Assembly: GCA_015494775.1 (NCBI GenBank)
Contig: WGAP01000167.1
Coordinates: forward strand, 1 to 7,338
Source: Flavobacteriales bacterium
GTDB lineage: Bacteria; Bacteroidota; Bacteroidia; Flavobacteriales; Flavobacteriaceae
Direction of reading: 5' to 3'
DNA length: 7,338 nucleotides
Below, piece by piece: positions 1-7,100 of the stretch; position 1 is the stretch's first letter; each line of letters begins with the position of its first letter. The position numbers and the translations under genes were made by a program. The notes under the pieces were generated by a model, which was given only the letters and a program-made list of their open reading frames with translations, did not search any database and had not been told where the DNA came from.

Positions 1-9
1 AAGTTTCCT

Positions 10-1251
10 ATGGCTTCCATGGAATTGATGGCCCCGGCCGGAAGTTTCGAGAGTTTACAGGCGGCCCTGGACAACGGTGCCGATTCGGTGTATTTCGGCG
101 TGGAACAGCTCAACATGCGGGCCCGTTCGTCCATCAATTTCCGCACCGACGACCTGCCCGAAGTGGTACGGCGCACGCATGGGGCCGGCGCCCGTGCCTA
201 CCTGACGCTCAACACCGTGCTCTACGACCACGATATTCCCGTGGCGCGCCGGCTCATTGACGCCGCGCGCAAGACCGGTGTTGATGCGGTTATTGTTTCC
301 GATCAAGCGGCCATTTTTATGGCCCGCGAGGCCGGCATGGAAGTGCATATTTCCACCCAGCTCAACGTTACCAACATCGAAACGCTCAAATTCTACGCCC
401 GGTTTGCCGACACCATCGTATTGAGCCGCGAACTCAGTTTACGCCAAGTGCGGCATATCACCGAACAAATAAGCAAACAAAACATCACCGGCCCTTCGGG
501 CCGTCCGGTCAATATCGAACTTTTTGCCCATGGCGCCCTTTGCATGGCCATTTCGGGCAAATGCTACCTGAGTTTGCATACCTATGCGTCGTCGGCCAAC
601 CGTGGGGCGTGCAAGCAAAATTGCCGGCATCCGTACCTGGTCATCGACAAGGAAACGGGCATGGAATTGGAAGTGGACAACGAATATATCATGTCGCCCA
701 AGGATTTGATGACCGTGGATTTCCTGGACCAAATCCGCGATGCGGGCGTGGGCGTGCTCAAAATCGAGGGCCGGGCCCGTTCGGCCGATTATGTTGCGGT
801 AACCACCCGCGTATATCGCGAAGCCATCGATGCCTTGGAGGCCGGCACCTACGACCGGACGAAGGTGAAGGACTGGGTCGAACGCTTGGCCACGGTTTAC
901 AACCGCGGTTTTTGGGACGGATACTACCTGGGACGCAAGTTGGGCGAATGGTCGCAGCCGGGCAATCAGGCCGTCCGGCGCAAAATCTACATCGGCCGCG
1001 GAAAGAACTACTACGCCAAGGCCGGCGTGGCGGAATTCAAGGTGGAGGCCTTCGAACTCGGTCGCGGCGACCGCGTGATGATTATCGGGCCGAGTTTGGG
1101 TGTGCGCGAACTCACACTTGACGAGATTTACGTCAACGACCGCCCCGGCCAAAAGGCCCGGAAAGGCGATATTTTGGCGGTCAAATTTCCCGAAAAAATC
1201 CGCCCGTCGGACAAGCTTTACAAAATCGTTTCCGCTACGCAGGAGGTTTGA
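10..1251 (+). CDS. U32 family protein, probable TrhP/RlhA-like RNA hydroxylation enzyme
   Basis: A 413-residue protein opening with MASMELMAPAGS, the usual N-terminus of the U32 family, including the MAPAGS box at residues 7-12. The U32 signature lies at about 170-190 (E170, F172, G175, C178, G183, C185, S188). Two more cysteines, C201 and C205, complete a four-Cys set of the kind that holds an Fe-S cluster in characterised relatives. The MSPKDL (228-233) and KIEGR (251-255) boxes are also present, and a C-terminal domain follows from about 320. Known family members (TrhP, RlhA, UbiU/UbiV) take part in prephenate-dependent or O2-independent hydroxylation of tRNA U34, of 23S rRNA or of ubiquinone precursors, despite the 'peptidase' name. 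The length and C-terminal domain suit the tRNA-modifying TrhP type best, but the exact substrate is inference. The start is uncertain: the frame stays open to the window edge, and ATG codons at 19 and 28 are alternatives. Confidence 0.9.
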   Translation: MASMELMAPAGSFESLQAALDNGADSVYFGVEQLNMRARSSINFRTDDLPEVVRRTHGAGARAYLTLNTVLYDHDIPVARRLIDAARKTGVDAVIVSDQAAIFMAREAGMEVHISTQLNVTNIETLKFYARFADTIVLSRELSLRQVRHITEQISKQNITGPSGRPVNIELFAHGALCMAISGKCYLSLHTYASSANRGACKQNCRHPYLVIDKETGMELEVDNEYIMSPKDLMTVDFLDQIRDAGVGVLKIEGRARSADYVAVTTRVYREAIDALEAGTYDRTKVKDWVERLATVYNRGFWDGYYLGRKLGEWSQPGNQAVRRKIYIGRGKNYYAKAGVAEFKVEAFELGRGDRVMIIGPSLGVRELTLDEIYVNDRPGQKARKGDILAVKFPEKIRPSDKLYKIVSATQEV

Positions 1252-1388
1252 TTTTTTCGGGCGCCCCGGCGCACACGTTCACGCATCGGCGGCTGCTTCA
1301 AGACGGCGGAGCGCTTTTGCACCCGCCGGCGTTCACGCGGCGCCGTCGGGCTGTCCGCTCAAATGCGGCTTGTCGGCTCGCTGCTTTT

Positions 1389-1417
1389 GCGCGGGCGCGC
1401 GTGCCGCGCGCCCGCGC
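1389..1417. repeat. Perfect GC hairpin, 13-bp stem with 3-nt loop
   Basis: GCGCGGGCGCGCG (1389-1401) is followed by the loop TGC and then its exact reverse complement at 1405-1417. All 26 stem bases are G or C, so the structure would be very stable in RNA or single-stranded DNA. TTTT precedes it on the plus strand and none follows, so it is not a standard intrinsic terminator on either strand. It may be the core of a REP-like intergenic element or an mRNA-end-protecting structure for the U32 transcript; both are inference. Confidence 0.75.
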
Positions 1418-1521
1418 CCGCCCGTGCGTGGGGCTTCCTCCGGTCGCCGCCGCCGGGCGGAAAAGCATGCTCGCCGCCTGCGCCGCATAACCGCTTCCAT
1501 CCCTGGCGCAAATTTAGTTTT

Positions 1522-1549
1522 GAGTTATGAGTTCTTAATTTTGAGTTGA
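1522..1549. repeat. Degenerate AT-rich heptamer repeat, left of ATPase
   Basis: The stretch divides into consecutive 7-mers GAGTTAT, GAGTTCT, TAATTTT and GAGTTGA, with GAGTT recurring at 1522, 1529 and 1543. A related heptamer series occurs on the other side of the ATPase gene at 2969-3010. Just beyond, TATCGAAGC is directly repeated at 1554-1562 and 1570-1578 (16-bp step). Confidence 0.5.
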
Positions 1550-1626
1550 TTTTTATCGAAGCAAACTTGTATCGAAGCGATCGGATTTATTGACCGGTGT
1601 CTTCGACATATTACGACTTGGCCGAT

Positions 1627-2829
1627 TTATTCCAACAGCCAATCTATTACATTCAATTTTTTGATGCCGTTAATGTTCATCGTATCATAATCCATTGTCA
1701 GCAAATATTTAGGATAACTGTCCTTGATGCCGTCAAAGGCCGAAATTTCACGCTTAAACGTTTTTTCATCATGAACCGTATAGGCAACCTGATAGTATTC
1801 CCGTTCGTTGTTGGCTTTTTGCACTACAAAATCCACTTCCCGATTATAATATTTTCCCACATACACCTTTCCGCCCCGCCTCAACAGTTCGAGAAAGACC
1901 ACATTTTCGAGTTTGCGCCCCAAATCCGATTCATATTTGTTGGTTGCCATTATATTTTTTAATCCTAAATCAACCACGTAATATTTTTCGTTGGTCGAAA
2001 GCAATTCTTTCCCTCGAATGTCATAACGCGGCGCTTCATACAAAATGTAGGATTGGATAAAAAAATTCAAATATTTGATGATGGTATTGTGTGATATTTT
2101 CCTGGTCGCATTACGGTTTAGTTGACGGGCAATATTGGTTGGAGAGACATAGGCGCCTATACTGTCGAACAAAAACCGAACGATACGGTGCAGATTACTC
2201 ACATTACGTAATTTATGCCGTTGGGCAATGTCTTTTATAATAACCGTGTCGTATATGGATTGCAAATAATCGTTGACCAAATTTTCGTCGGTTTTGGATA
2301 GATTTACGGCTTCGGGGAAAGCGCTTCCATTGAGATATTTTCTAAACAACCGGTCGATATTGGTTTGCTCGTCAAAAGCTGACACATATTCTTTGAACGA
2401 AAAAGGTAAAAGGTTAATCGCTATATATCTTCCGGTTAAAAGGGTTGCCAATTCGCTCGATAGTAAATATGCATTGGAACCGGTGATATACAAATCGATG
2501 TTTTTCCTGGCAAATAAACTGTTGACCAATTTTTCAAAATCATTGATCAACTGTACTTCATCCAAAAAAACGTAATATTTGCTATCGGACGTAAGGTTTT
2601 TCGTTATTTCATCATACAAGATTGTCCAATCGGTCAGGTGCAGATTTTCGCGTTGTTCAAAATTGAGAAAAATAATGTTGTCCGGATGAACGCCGTCGTC
2701 AATCAACACATTTTTAAACATTTCCAACAGCGTCGATTTGCCGCATCGTCTTATTCCGGTAATGACCTTAATCAGATTCCGGTCTTTTAATTGCCTTAAT
2801 TTGTTTAGATATACTTCGCGTTTGACCAT
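1627..2829 (-). CDS. AAA_14/DUF4143 family ATP-binding protein
   Basis: From the ATG at 2829 this is a 400-residue P-loop ATPase. Walker A is GIRRCGKST at 25-33, Walker B YYVFLDEVQ at 85-93, and an ITGSN sensor-like motif sits at 115-119. LTGRY (131-135) and PFSFKEY (142-148) are hallmarks of the archaeal-type/AAA_14 group. A winged-helix-like middle (about 205-265) and a DUF4143 C-terminus follow. The C-terminus keeps a PD-(D/E)XK-like frame (E308, D333 in REVDFV, then Q347-V348), but QV stands where ExK would be, so nuclease activity is doubtful. The cellular role of this family is poorly known. I chose the ATG at 2829 over the in-frame TTG at 2841 because that TTG lies inside the -7 promoter box and MVKREVYLNKL is the usual family start. 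The gene is much more AT-rich than its neighbours and stands alone on the opposite strand, suggesting horizontal acquisition. Confidence 0.92.
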   Translation of the reverse strand: MVKREVYLNKLRQLKDRNLIKVITGIRRCGKSTLLEMFKNVLIDDGVHPDNIIFLNFEQRENLHLTDWTILYDEITKNLTSDSKYYVFLDEVQLINDFEKLVNSLFARKNIDLYITGSNAYLLSSELATLLTGRYIAINLLPFSFKEYVSAFDEQTNIDRLFRKYLNGSAFPEAVNLSKTDENLVNDYLQSIYDTVIIKDIAQRHKLRNVSNLHRIVRFLFDSIGAYVSPTNIARQLNRNATRKISHNTIIKYLNFFIQSYILYEAPRYDIRGKELLSTNEKYYVVDLGLKNIMATNKYESDLGRKLENVVFLELLRRGGKVYVGKYYNREVDFVVQKANNEREYYQVAYTVHDEKTFKREISAFDGIKDSYPKYLLTMDYDTMNINGIKKLNVIDWLLE

Positions 2830-2838
2830 TTTTTTTGT

Positions 2839-2870
2839 CAAAGATACAGCTTATTGACGAAAACGCAAAA
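2839..2870 (-). promoter_or_regulatory. Bacteroidota-type promoter of the ATPase gene
   Basis: On the minus strand TTTTG (2870-2866) is separated by exactly 19 bases from TATCTTTG (2846-2839). This matches the Bacteroidota sigma-ABfr consensus of a -33 TTTG and a -7 TAnnTTTG at the expected spacing. Only nine bases, ACAAAAAAA, separate the -7 box from the ATG at 2829, so the predicted transcript has almost no leader. Confidence 0.7.
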
Positions 2871-2892
2871 TATTTTAATTTTCGTCAATAAG
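2850..2892. promoter_or_regulatory. Perfect 14-bp inverted repeat over the ATPase promoter; candidate operator
   Basis: CTTATTGACGAAAA (2850-2863) is mirrored exactly by TTTTCGTCAATAAG (2879-2892), with a 15-base AT-rich spacer. One arm lies between the -7 and -33 elements and the other just upstream of -33. This is where a dimeric repressor or activator would bind. No T-run follows, so a terminator is unlikely. The bound protein is unknown; autoregulation by the ATPase's winged-helix-like region is possible but is inference. Confidence 0.6.
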
Positions 2893-2930
2893 GATTGTTG
2901 TGATGGACGGATTGTAAAGCAATCCTTTAT
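2888..2930. repeat. Overlapping alternative inverted repeats
   Basis: CAATCC at 2920-2925 can pair with GGATTG at 2909-2914 (6-bp stem, loop TAAAG). As CAATCCTT (2920-2927) it can instead pair with AAGGATTG at 2890-2897, further flanked by ATA and TAT if one base is bulged. GGACG (2905-2909) also pairs with CGTCC (2933-2937). The two main pairings are mutually exclusive and abut the operator-like palindrome at 2850-2892. Confidence 0.45.
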
Positions 2931-2968
2931 TTCGTCCCTAACATTATGAAGATGCGCGGGAAAAGAAC

Positions 2969-3010
2969 GAATATAATTATGAATTTTAAATTATAAATTT
3001 TTTATTGATT
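2969..3010. repeat. Degenerate AT-rich heptamer repeat, right of ATPase
   Basis: The stretch reads as six consecutive 7-mers: GAATATA, ATTATGA, ATTTTAA, ATTATAA, ATTTTTT and ATTGATT. In the phase of the left-hand copy (GAGTTAT) it gives GAATTTT, AAATTAT and AAATTTT. It sits between the ATPase promoter region and the GC-rich array, mirroring the order on the left side. Confidence 0.5.
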
Positions 3011-3033
3011 TTCAGTAACATACATTGATTATT

Positions 3034-3056
3034 AAATAAAAAGCACGGGTTTCCCG
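3034..3056 (-). terminator. Weak hairpin plus T-run, pointing left out of the GC-rich array
   Basis: On the minus strand CGGG-AAA-CCCG (3056-3046) is followed after TGC by TTTTTATTT (3042-3034). The stem has four Watson-Crick pairs plus two possible G-T pairs, so it is a weak intrinsic terminator candidate. It could block minus-strand transcription leaving the array. Confidence 0.3.
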
Positions 3057-3446
3057 CAGGGTTGGCGAAGCCGCTGAGGAAACCGAAGGGTTCCGAGGCC
3101 CGCGTAGGGAGACGCCGCAAGCGGCTCCCGAAGCTTGCGAAGCAAGACAAGGCGCGGGTTTTGCCCGGCTCGTGGAAGCCGCCGGCTTGCTGAGCACCTG
3201 AGCGAGACCGAAGGGCTCGCGCAGCCCGCGGCAGACCACAGGGCTGACGCGGTGGCGAAGGCAGACGTAGCAAGCGGCTGCCGGAGCAGCGAAGCAAGAC
3301 CAAGGCCGGAGCGTAGCGGAGGCCTGACGGCTTGCGAAGCTGCGGAACAAGACAAGGCGCGGCTTTTGCGTCGGCCCAGGGAAGCCGTAGGCTTGTGGAG
3401 CCGCGAAGGCAGACCGCAGGGCTGCCGAAGCGCCCAATTGAAGGGC
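3044..3446. repeat. GC-rich mosaic repeat array of short hairpins
   Basis: A non-coding tract built from recurring words. CAAGACAAGGCGCGG occurs at 3143-3157 and 3348-3362, GCTTGCGAAG at 3133-3142 and 3330-3339, GCGAAGCAAGAC at 3137-3148 and 3289-3300, and GCGAAGGCAGAC at 3255-3266 and 3403-3414. CAGACCRCAGGGCTG occurs at 3232-3246 and 3410-3424 with one difference. The spacing suggests a degenerate unit of about 200 bp. Small perfect stems are scattered through it: GCCGC/GCGGC at 3114-3125, CTTGC/GCAAG at 3134-3146 around a GAA loop, and GGGCT/AGCCC at 3213-3227. Long open frames on both strands give only Ala/Arg/Ser/Pro-rich translations of the same words, with no domain, so I do not call them genes. 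Its function is unknown. Confidence 0.7.
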
Positions 3447-3459
3447 TTTTCGTATTTTT
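3428..3459 (+). terminator. Hairpin plus T-run at the right end of the GC-rich array
   Basis: GCCC (3432-3435) and GGGC (3443-3446) pair around a 7-base loop and are followed by TTTTCGTATTTTT. The preceding AAG can add weak pairs to the T-run after one mismatch. It could stop transcripts of the array from entering the downstream wbqC-like gene. TATTTTTA at 3453-3460 also resembles a -7 box (TAnnTTTG with a final A), but no -33 element is correctly placed, so I do not call a promoter. Confidence 0.35.
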
Positions 3460-3486
3460 ACCGCAATATCCCAAAATCGTCCGTCC

Positions 3487-4128
3487 GTGAAGCGCATCCT
3501 GCTGCATCCTACCTATTTTCCCAACATCGGCCATATGATAGCCCTGTGGAACGCCGATGAAATCATTTTCGAAATCCACGACCATTTCGAAAAACAAACC
3601 TACCGCAACCGGATGATTTTTCTGGGCGCGCACGGTCGCCAAATCCTGCCGGTGCCCGTGCATCACGCCAAATCCCTGCAACGTCGCCCTACACGCGAGG
3701 TGCTTATAGCCAACGATACCGATTGGCCGCGCCACCACCGGAAATCTCTGGAAACGGCCTACCGTTCGTCGCCCTATTTCGAATATTACGAAGACGATTT
3801 GATGCCGCTGTTCGAACAACGCTTCGACAACTTGCTCGACCTCAACCTGGCCACCATAGCCAAGGTTTTCGAACTGCTCGGCCGGCCCGTAACCTGGCGT
3901 CTGACCGATGAATACCGTCCGCAAGCGCCCGAAGGCGTTTCGGACCTCCGCCCATTGGTGCGGGCCAAGCAAAAACACGATTATATCGACCGTTTGGAAC
4001 CCTACACGCAAGTGTTTAGCGACCGCCATCCTTTTGTGCCGGATTTGAGTTTCCTCGACCTGCTTTTTATGCAAGGGCCGGCTTCGGTGCTATACCTGGA
4101 AAAACATGCACCGCTCGTTTTGAAATAA
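3487..4128 (+). CDS. WbqC-family protein
   Basis: A 213-residue soluble protein with no signal peptide or membrane segment, close to the family's usual length. Family-typical boxes, in order: HPTYFPNIGHM (7-17), NADE (22-25), EKQTYRNR (35-42), WPRHHRKSLETAYRSSPYFEYY (80-101, key residues W80, H83, Y92, R93, S94, P96, Y97), DLRPL (153-157), and SFLDLLFMQGP (188-198). The family is named from an O-antigen locus and is widespread in Bacteroidota, but its reaction is not established; a role in surface polysaccharide assembly is a guess. The start is GTG: in this frame the nearest upstream stop is the TGA at 3439, and no ATG lies between that stop and the GTG. No Shine-Dalgarno is evident, as is normal in this phylum. 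The gene lies 40 bp upstream of porU on the same strand, probably in one operon. Confidence 0.9.
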   Translation: MKRILLHPTYFPNIGHMIALWNADEIIFEIHDHFEKQTYRNRMIFLGAHGRQILPVPVHHAKSLQRRPTREVLIANDTDWPRHHRKSLETAYRSSPYFEYYEDDLMPLFEQRFDNLLDLNLATIAKVFELLGRPVTWRLTDEYRPQAPEGVSDLRPLVRAKQKHDYIDRLEPYTQVFSDRHPFVPDLSFLDLLFMQGPASVLYLEKHAPLVLK

Positions 4129-4168
4129 ATCCACTCGATTTACGTTTACTTCAAACCTGAAAACGCCG

Positions 4169-7100
4169 ATGAACCGCCATCTGTCCAGCATCCTCCTAAT
4201 GTTCCTGACCCTTTGGTCCGTTACGGCCCAAACGGGCGGTAAGCAGGTTATCCGTATCGACTGGCATTTGGCGTCGCAGCCGCCGGTCAAACTGCGCCCC
4301 TTGGATGTGGATTTGTTCGATGCCCCACATTACGATTTCGACGGGCAAATGATTTATTACCGGTTTTCGGTGGACGGTTTTCATATTGAGCCGCAAAGCG
4401 TGAAAATTCAGCCGCAGTTTTCGCCCTTGCCCGATGCTTGGGTTCGTTTCCTGGGGCTCGGCACCGGCCCGACCGAAGTAAAAATGCATATCGCCAATGC
4501 GGGCGCCAAGGGACGTCCGGTGAGTATTGTTTCGTTCAACGCCTTGGTTTATCGGGGCGGAAAATGGTACAAAATCGACCGTTTGGAACTCGGCTACCGG
4601 CGTCAGCCGCCCTCGATGCGCAGACGCACGGTGGCACCTGTGGGTCATAGCATACTCGCGTCGGGAAAAACCTACCGTTTTCGCGTCGAAAAAACGGGCG
4701 TTTACCGCATCGACAAATCCTTCCTGGAAAGTTTGGGTGTCAACGTGTCGCAAATCGACCCGCGCAATATCCACATTTTGGGTTGGGGCGGGCGTATGCT
4801 GCCGCTACAAAACGACGACAACCCGCAAGAACTTGCCGAAACACCCGTCGAAGTGCACGGCGAAGCCGACGGCCGGTTCGATAGCGGCGATTATATCCTT
4901 TTTTTCGCCTACGGCGAACATAGTTGGAACAACGAAAGTCAAACCTTTAACAACCTTTACATCGACAAGGCCTATTATTACCTCCACATTGACGACACAC
5001 CCGGCCTTCGGATTACGGAATACACGCCTCCGTCCGGTCAGCCCGGTTTGACGCTGGACGAATACTACACCGAGCGTTTCTACGAAACCGACAGTATCAA
5101 CATCGGTAAATTGGGCCGGCGTTGGTTCGGCAATAATTTCAATCAAGGACAAGCCGTCCGCACTTTCGACTTTGATTTTCCGCCCAGGGTTCCCGGGCGT
5201 AAACTCCGTTATTCGCTGCGTGTGGCCACCGACAATCCCGCGCCGAGCAGTTTGGCCATAAGCATCAACGGCACACCCGCCACGGCTTTGAACATCAATG
5301 CGCTGACCGACATTATGCGCAACAACGGCTTGCTGGCCATCGGCGCCTTGCGCAAAGACAGTATCGATGTGAGCGGCGACCATATCAGTGTTCGCCTGCA
5401 ATACAACGACAACGGTTATGCCTCGGCACGTATTCATCTGGATTACCTCAAAGTGGGCGCCTTTTGCCGGCTACAAGGACGTAGCGACGGCTTTTTGGTG
5501 CGTCATCCTGCGCAGGAAAGCGCATCGGACAATGTGCGTTTCCACCTGAGCAATGCGCAAGACGTGCCGGCCGTGTGGGATGTGAGCAATCCGTTTGACA
5601 TCAAACGCATTTCCAACAACGGCCAACCGGATTTTTATTGGACGGCCGAGCCCGGCGACGGTCGTTATTTTGTGCTGGGAACCCGTTTCCTTTCGCCCGA
5701 AAAGGCAGGGAAAACCGATGTGGAACAATCGGATCTCCACTACGATGTTTTCTACAATTCGGGCAGTTTGCATTCGCCCGATTACCTGCTCATTGCGCCC
5801 GCGGCCTACGAAGCATCGGCGCGCCGCCTTGTGGAATTTCATCGGCAACAAGGGCTCAGGGCCTATTTTGCTCCCTTGGAAAAAATCTATTTGGAATTCG
5901 GCAACGGCACACCCGATCCGGCGGCCATACGGAATTTTATCCGTTATGTTTATTTGAACGCACCTTCGCCCTCGGAACGTTTGCGCTACGTTTTGCTGAT
6001 GGGCGACACTTCGTGGGATTTTAAAAACCTGATGCACGATGCCGGGGAGAACAGTAATGTGATTCCTTCCTACCAAAGTTATCAGAGTTTTTCCCTGGTT
6101 TCCAGTTTTGTAACCGATGATTTCTTTGCCGATATGGACGACGGCGAAGGATGGCTCGATATGAATGCGGCCATTCCCGACCTGGCCGTAGGTCGCCTTA
6201 CGGTCAATTCCGCCGACGAAGCCGAAAAAATGACGGACAAACTCCTGCATTATTACGACACGGCAACCTATGGTATTTGGCATAATACCGTAACGCTGCT
6301 CTCCGACGACGCCGACGGCCCGGATCGCGTATGGGAACTGGGCCTCATATACAGCACTTTGGACATTGCACACGACATCGAAACCCATCATCCGTATATC
6401 CGGCTCAATAAAATTTACCTGGATGCTTATCGCCAACAATCCACCTCGGGCGGTTACCGCTACCCCGAAGCCAAGCGCGATCTGCTTAATGCCTTTGAAC
6501 AGGGCACTTTAATTCTCAACTTTATAGGCCACGGCAACGAATACGGATGGACACACGAACGGGTGATGAATGTGCCCGAAATAAAATCTTTGCGCAATTA
6601 CGACAAATTGCCCTTCGTGTCCACCGTAACCTGCGAGTTCGGCCGTTTTGACAATCCCGACCTGGTAAGCGGGGCCGAATTGTTTACCAACAACTTCCAA
6701 GGCGGGGCCTTTCAGGTCATTACCACCGTGCGCGAAATCAATGCCCATGCGGGAATGAACTTCAACAAACGGCTTTACAAATTCCTTCTGGGTACCGAAA
6801 CGGGACAATTCGTCCGATACCGAACGCCGGGCGAAGCCCTGATGATGGCCAAACAAAATTGGGGGAGCATCAACAACAAAATCTCTTTGCTGGGCGATCC
6901 GGCCATGCCCTTGCATTTCGGAGCACCGCGCGTGGTCATTACCCAAGTACAGGGAATGCTCACCGACACTATTCGCGCCCTGGACCACGTGCAAGTGAAG
7001 GGAAAAGTTTATGATGCCAATAATCAATTCCTTTCCGGCTACAACGGAAATTTGTCGGTAAGGATTTCAGACAAATCCATCGAAGCCCATACATTGAATA

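Larger units (their letters stand above)
1252..1626. other. Non-coding gap: GC-rich degenerate repeats, then AT-rich heptamers
   Basis: No convincing gene is seen here. Bases 1258-1500 are extremely GC-rich with reused words: GTTCACGC at 1277-1284 and 1331-1338, and GCTTTTGC at 1313-1320 and 1383-1390. This suggests a degenerate tandem unit of roughly 55-70 bp. After about 1510 the composition switches abruptly to AT-rich. Open frames across the GC-rich part encode only Arg/Ala/Pro-rich low-complexity sequence with no domain. No clear terminator (hairpin followed by a T-run) is visible after the U32 stop or after the ATPase stop, although the two genes converge here. Confidence 0.7.

Noticed and set aside
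439..1152. 237-codon minus-strand open frame antisense to the U32 gene
   Set aside because: It has no recognisable domain and lies wholly opposite a well-conserved gene. Long antisense frames are expected from GC-biased third positions.
540..1549. Plus-strand out-of-frame open frames at 540-1121 and 1100-1549
   Set aside because: Their translations are Arg/Gly/Ala/Pro-rich without domains; one is a shadow of the U32 gene and the other runs into the GC-rich repeat.
1627..2829. Reading the ATPase as a transposase or as a complete toxin-antitoxin or defence operon
   Set aside because: Motifs are those of an AAA_14/DUF4143 ATPase, no partner gene is adjacent, and no terminal inverted repeats or target-site duplication could be identified around it.
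3044..3446. CRISPR array
   Set aside because: The repeated words are degenerate, of unequal length and irregularly spaced, with no constant repeat/spacer structure and no cas gene.
3012..3560. Shorter open frames on both strands inside the GC-rich array
   Set aside because: They repeat the same low-complexity words in different frames, which is what a non-coding repeat produces.
2986..4074. 362-codon minus-strand open frame spanning the GC-rich array and the opposite strand of the wbqC-like gene
   Set aside because: Half is translated repeat words and half is antisense to a conserved protein; no family is recognisable.
5471..6439. 322-codon minus-strand open frame opposite porU
   Set aside because: No domain is recognisable, and the plus strand carries the unmistakable C25 sortase in a continuous frame.
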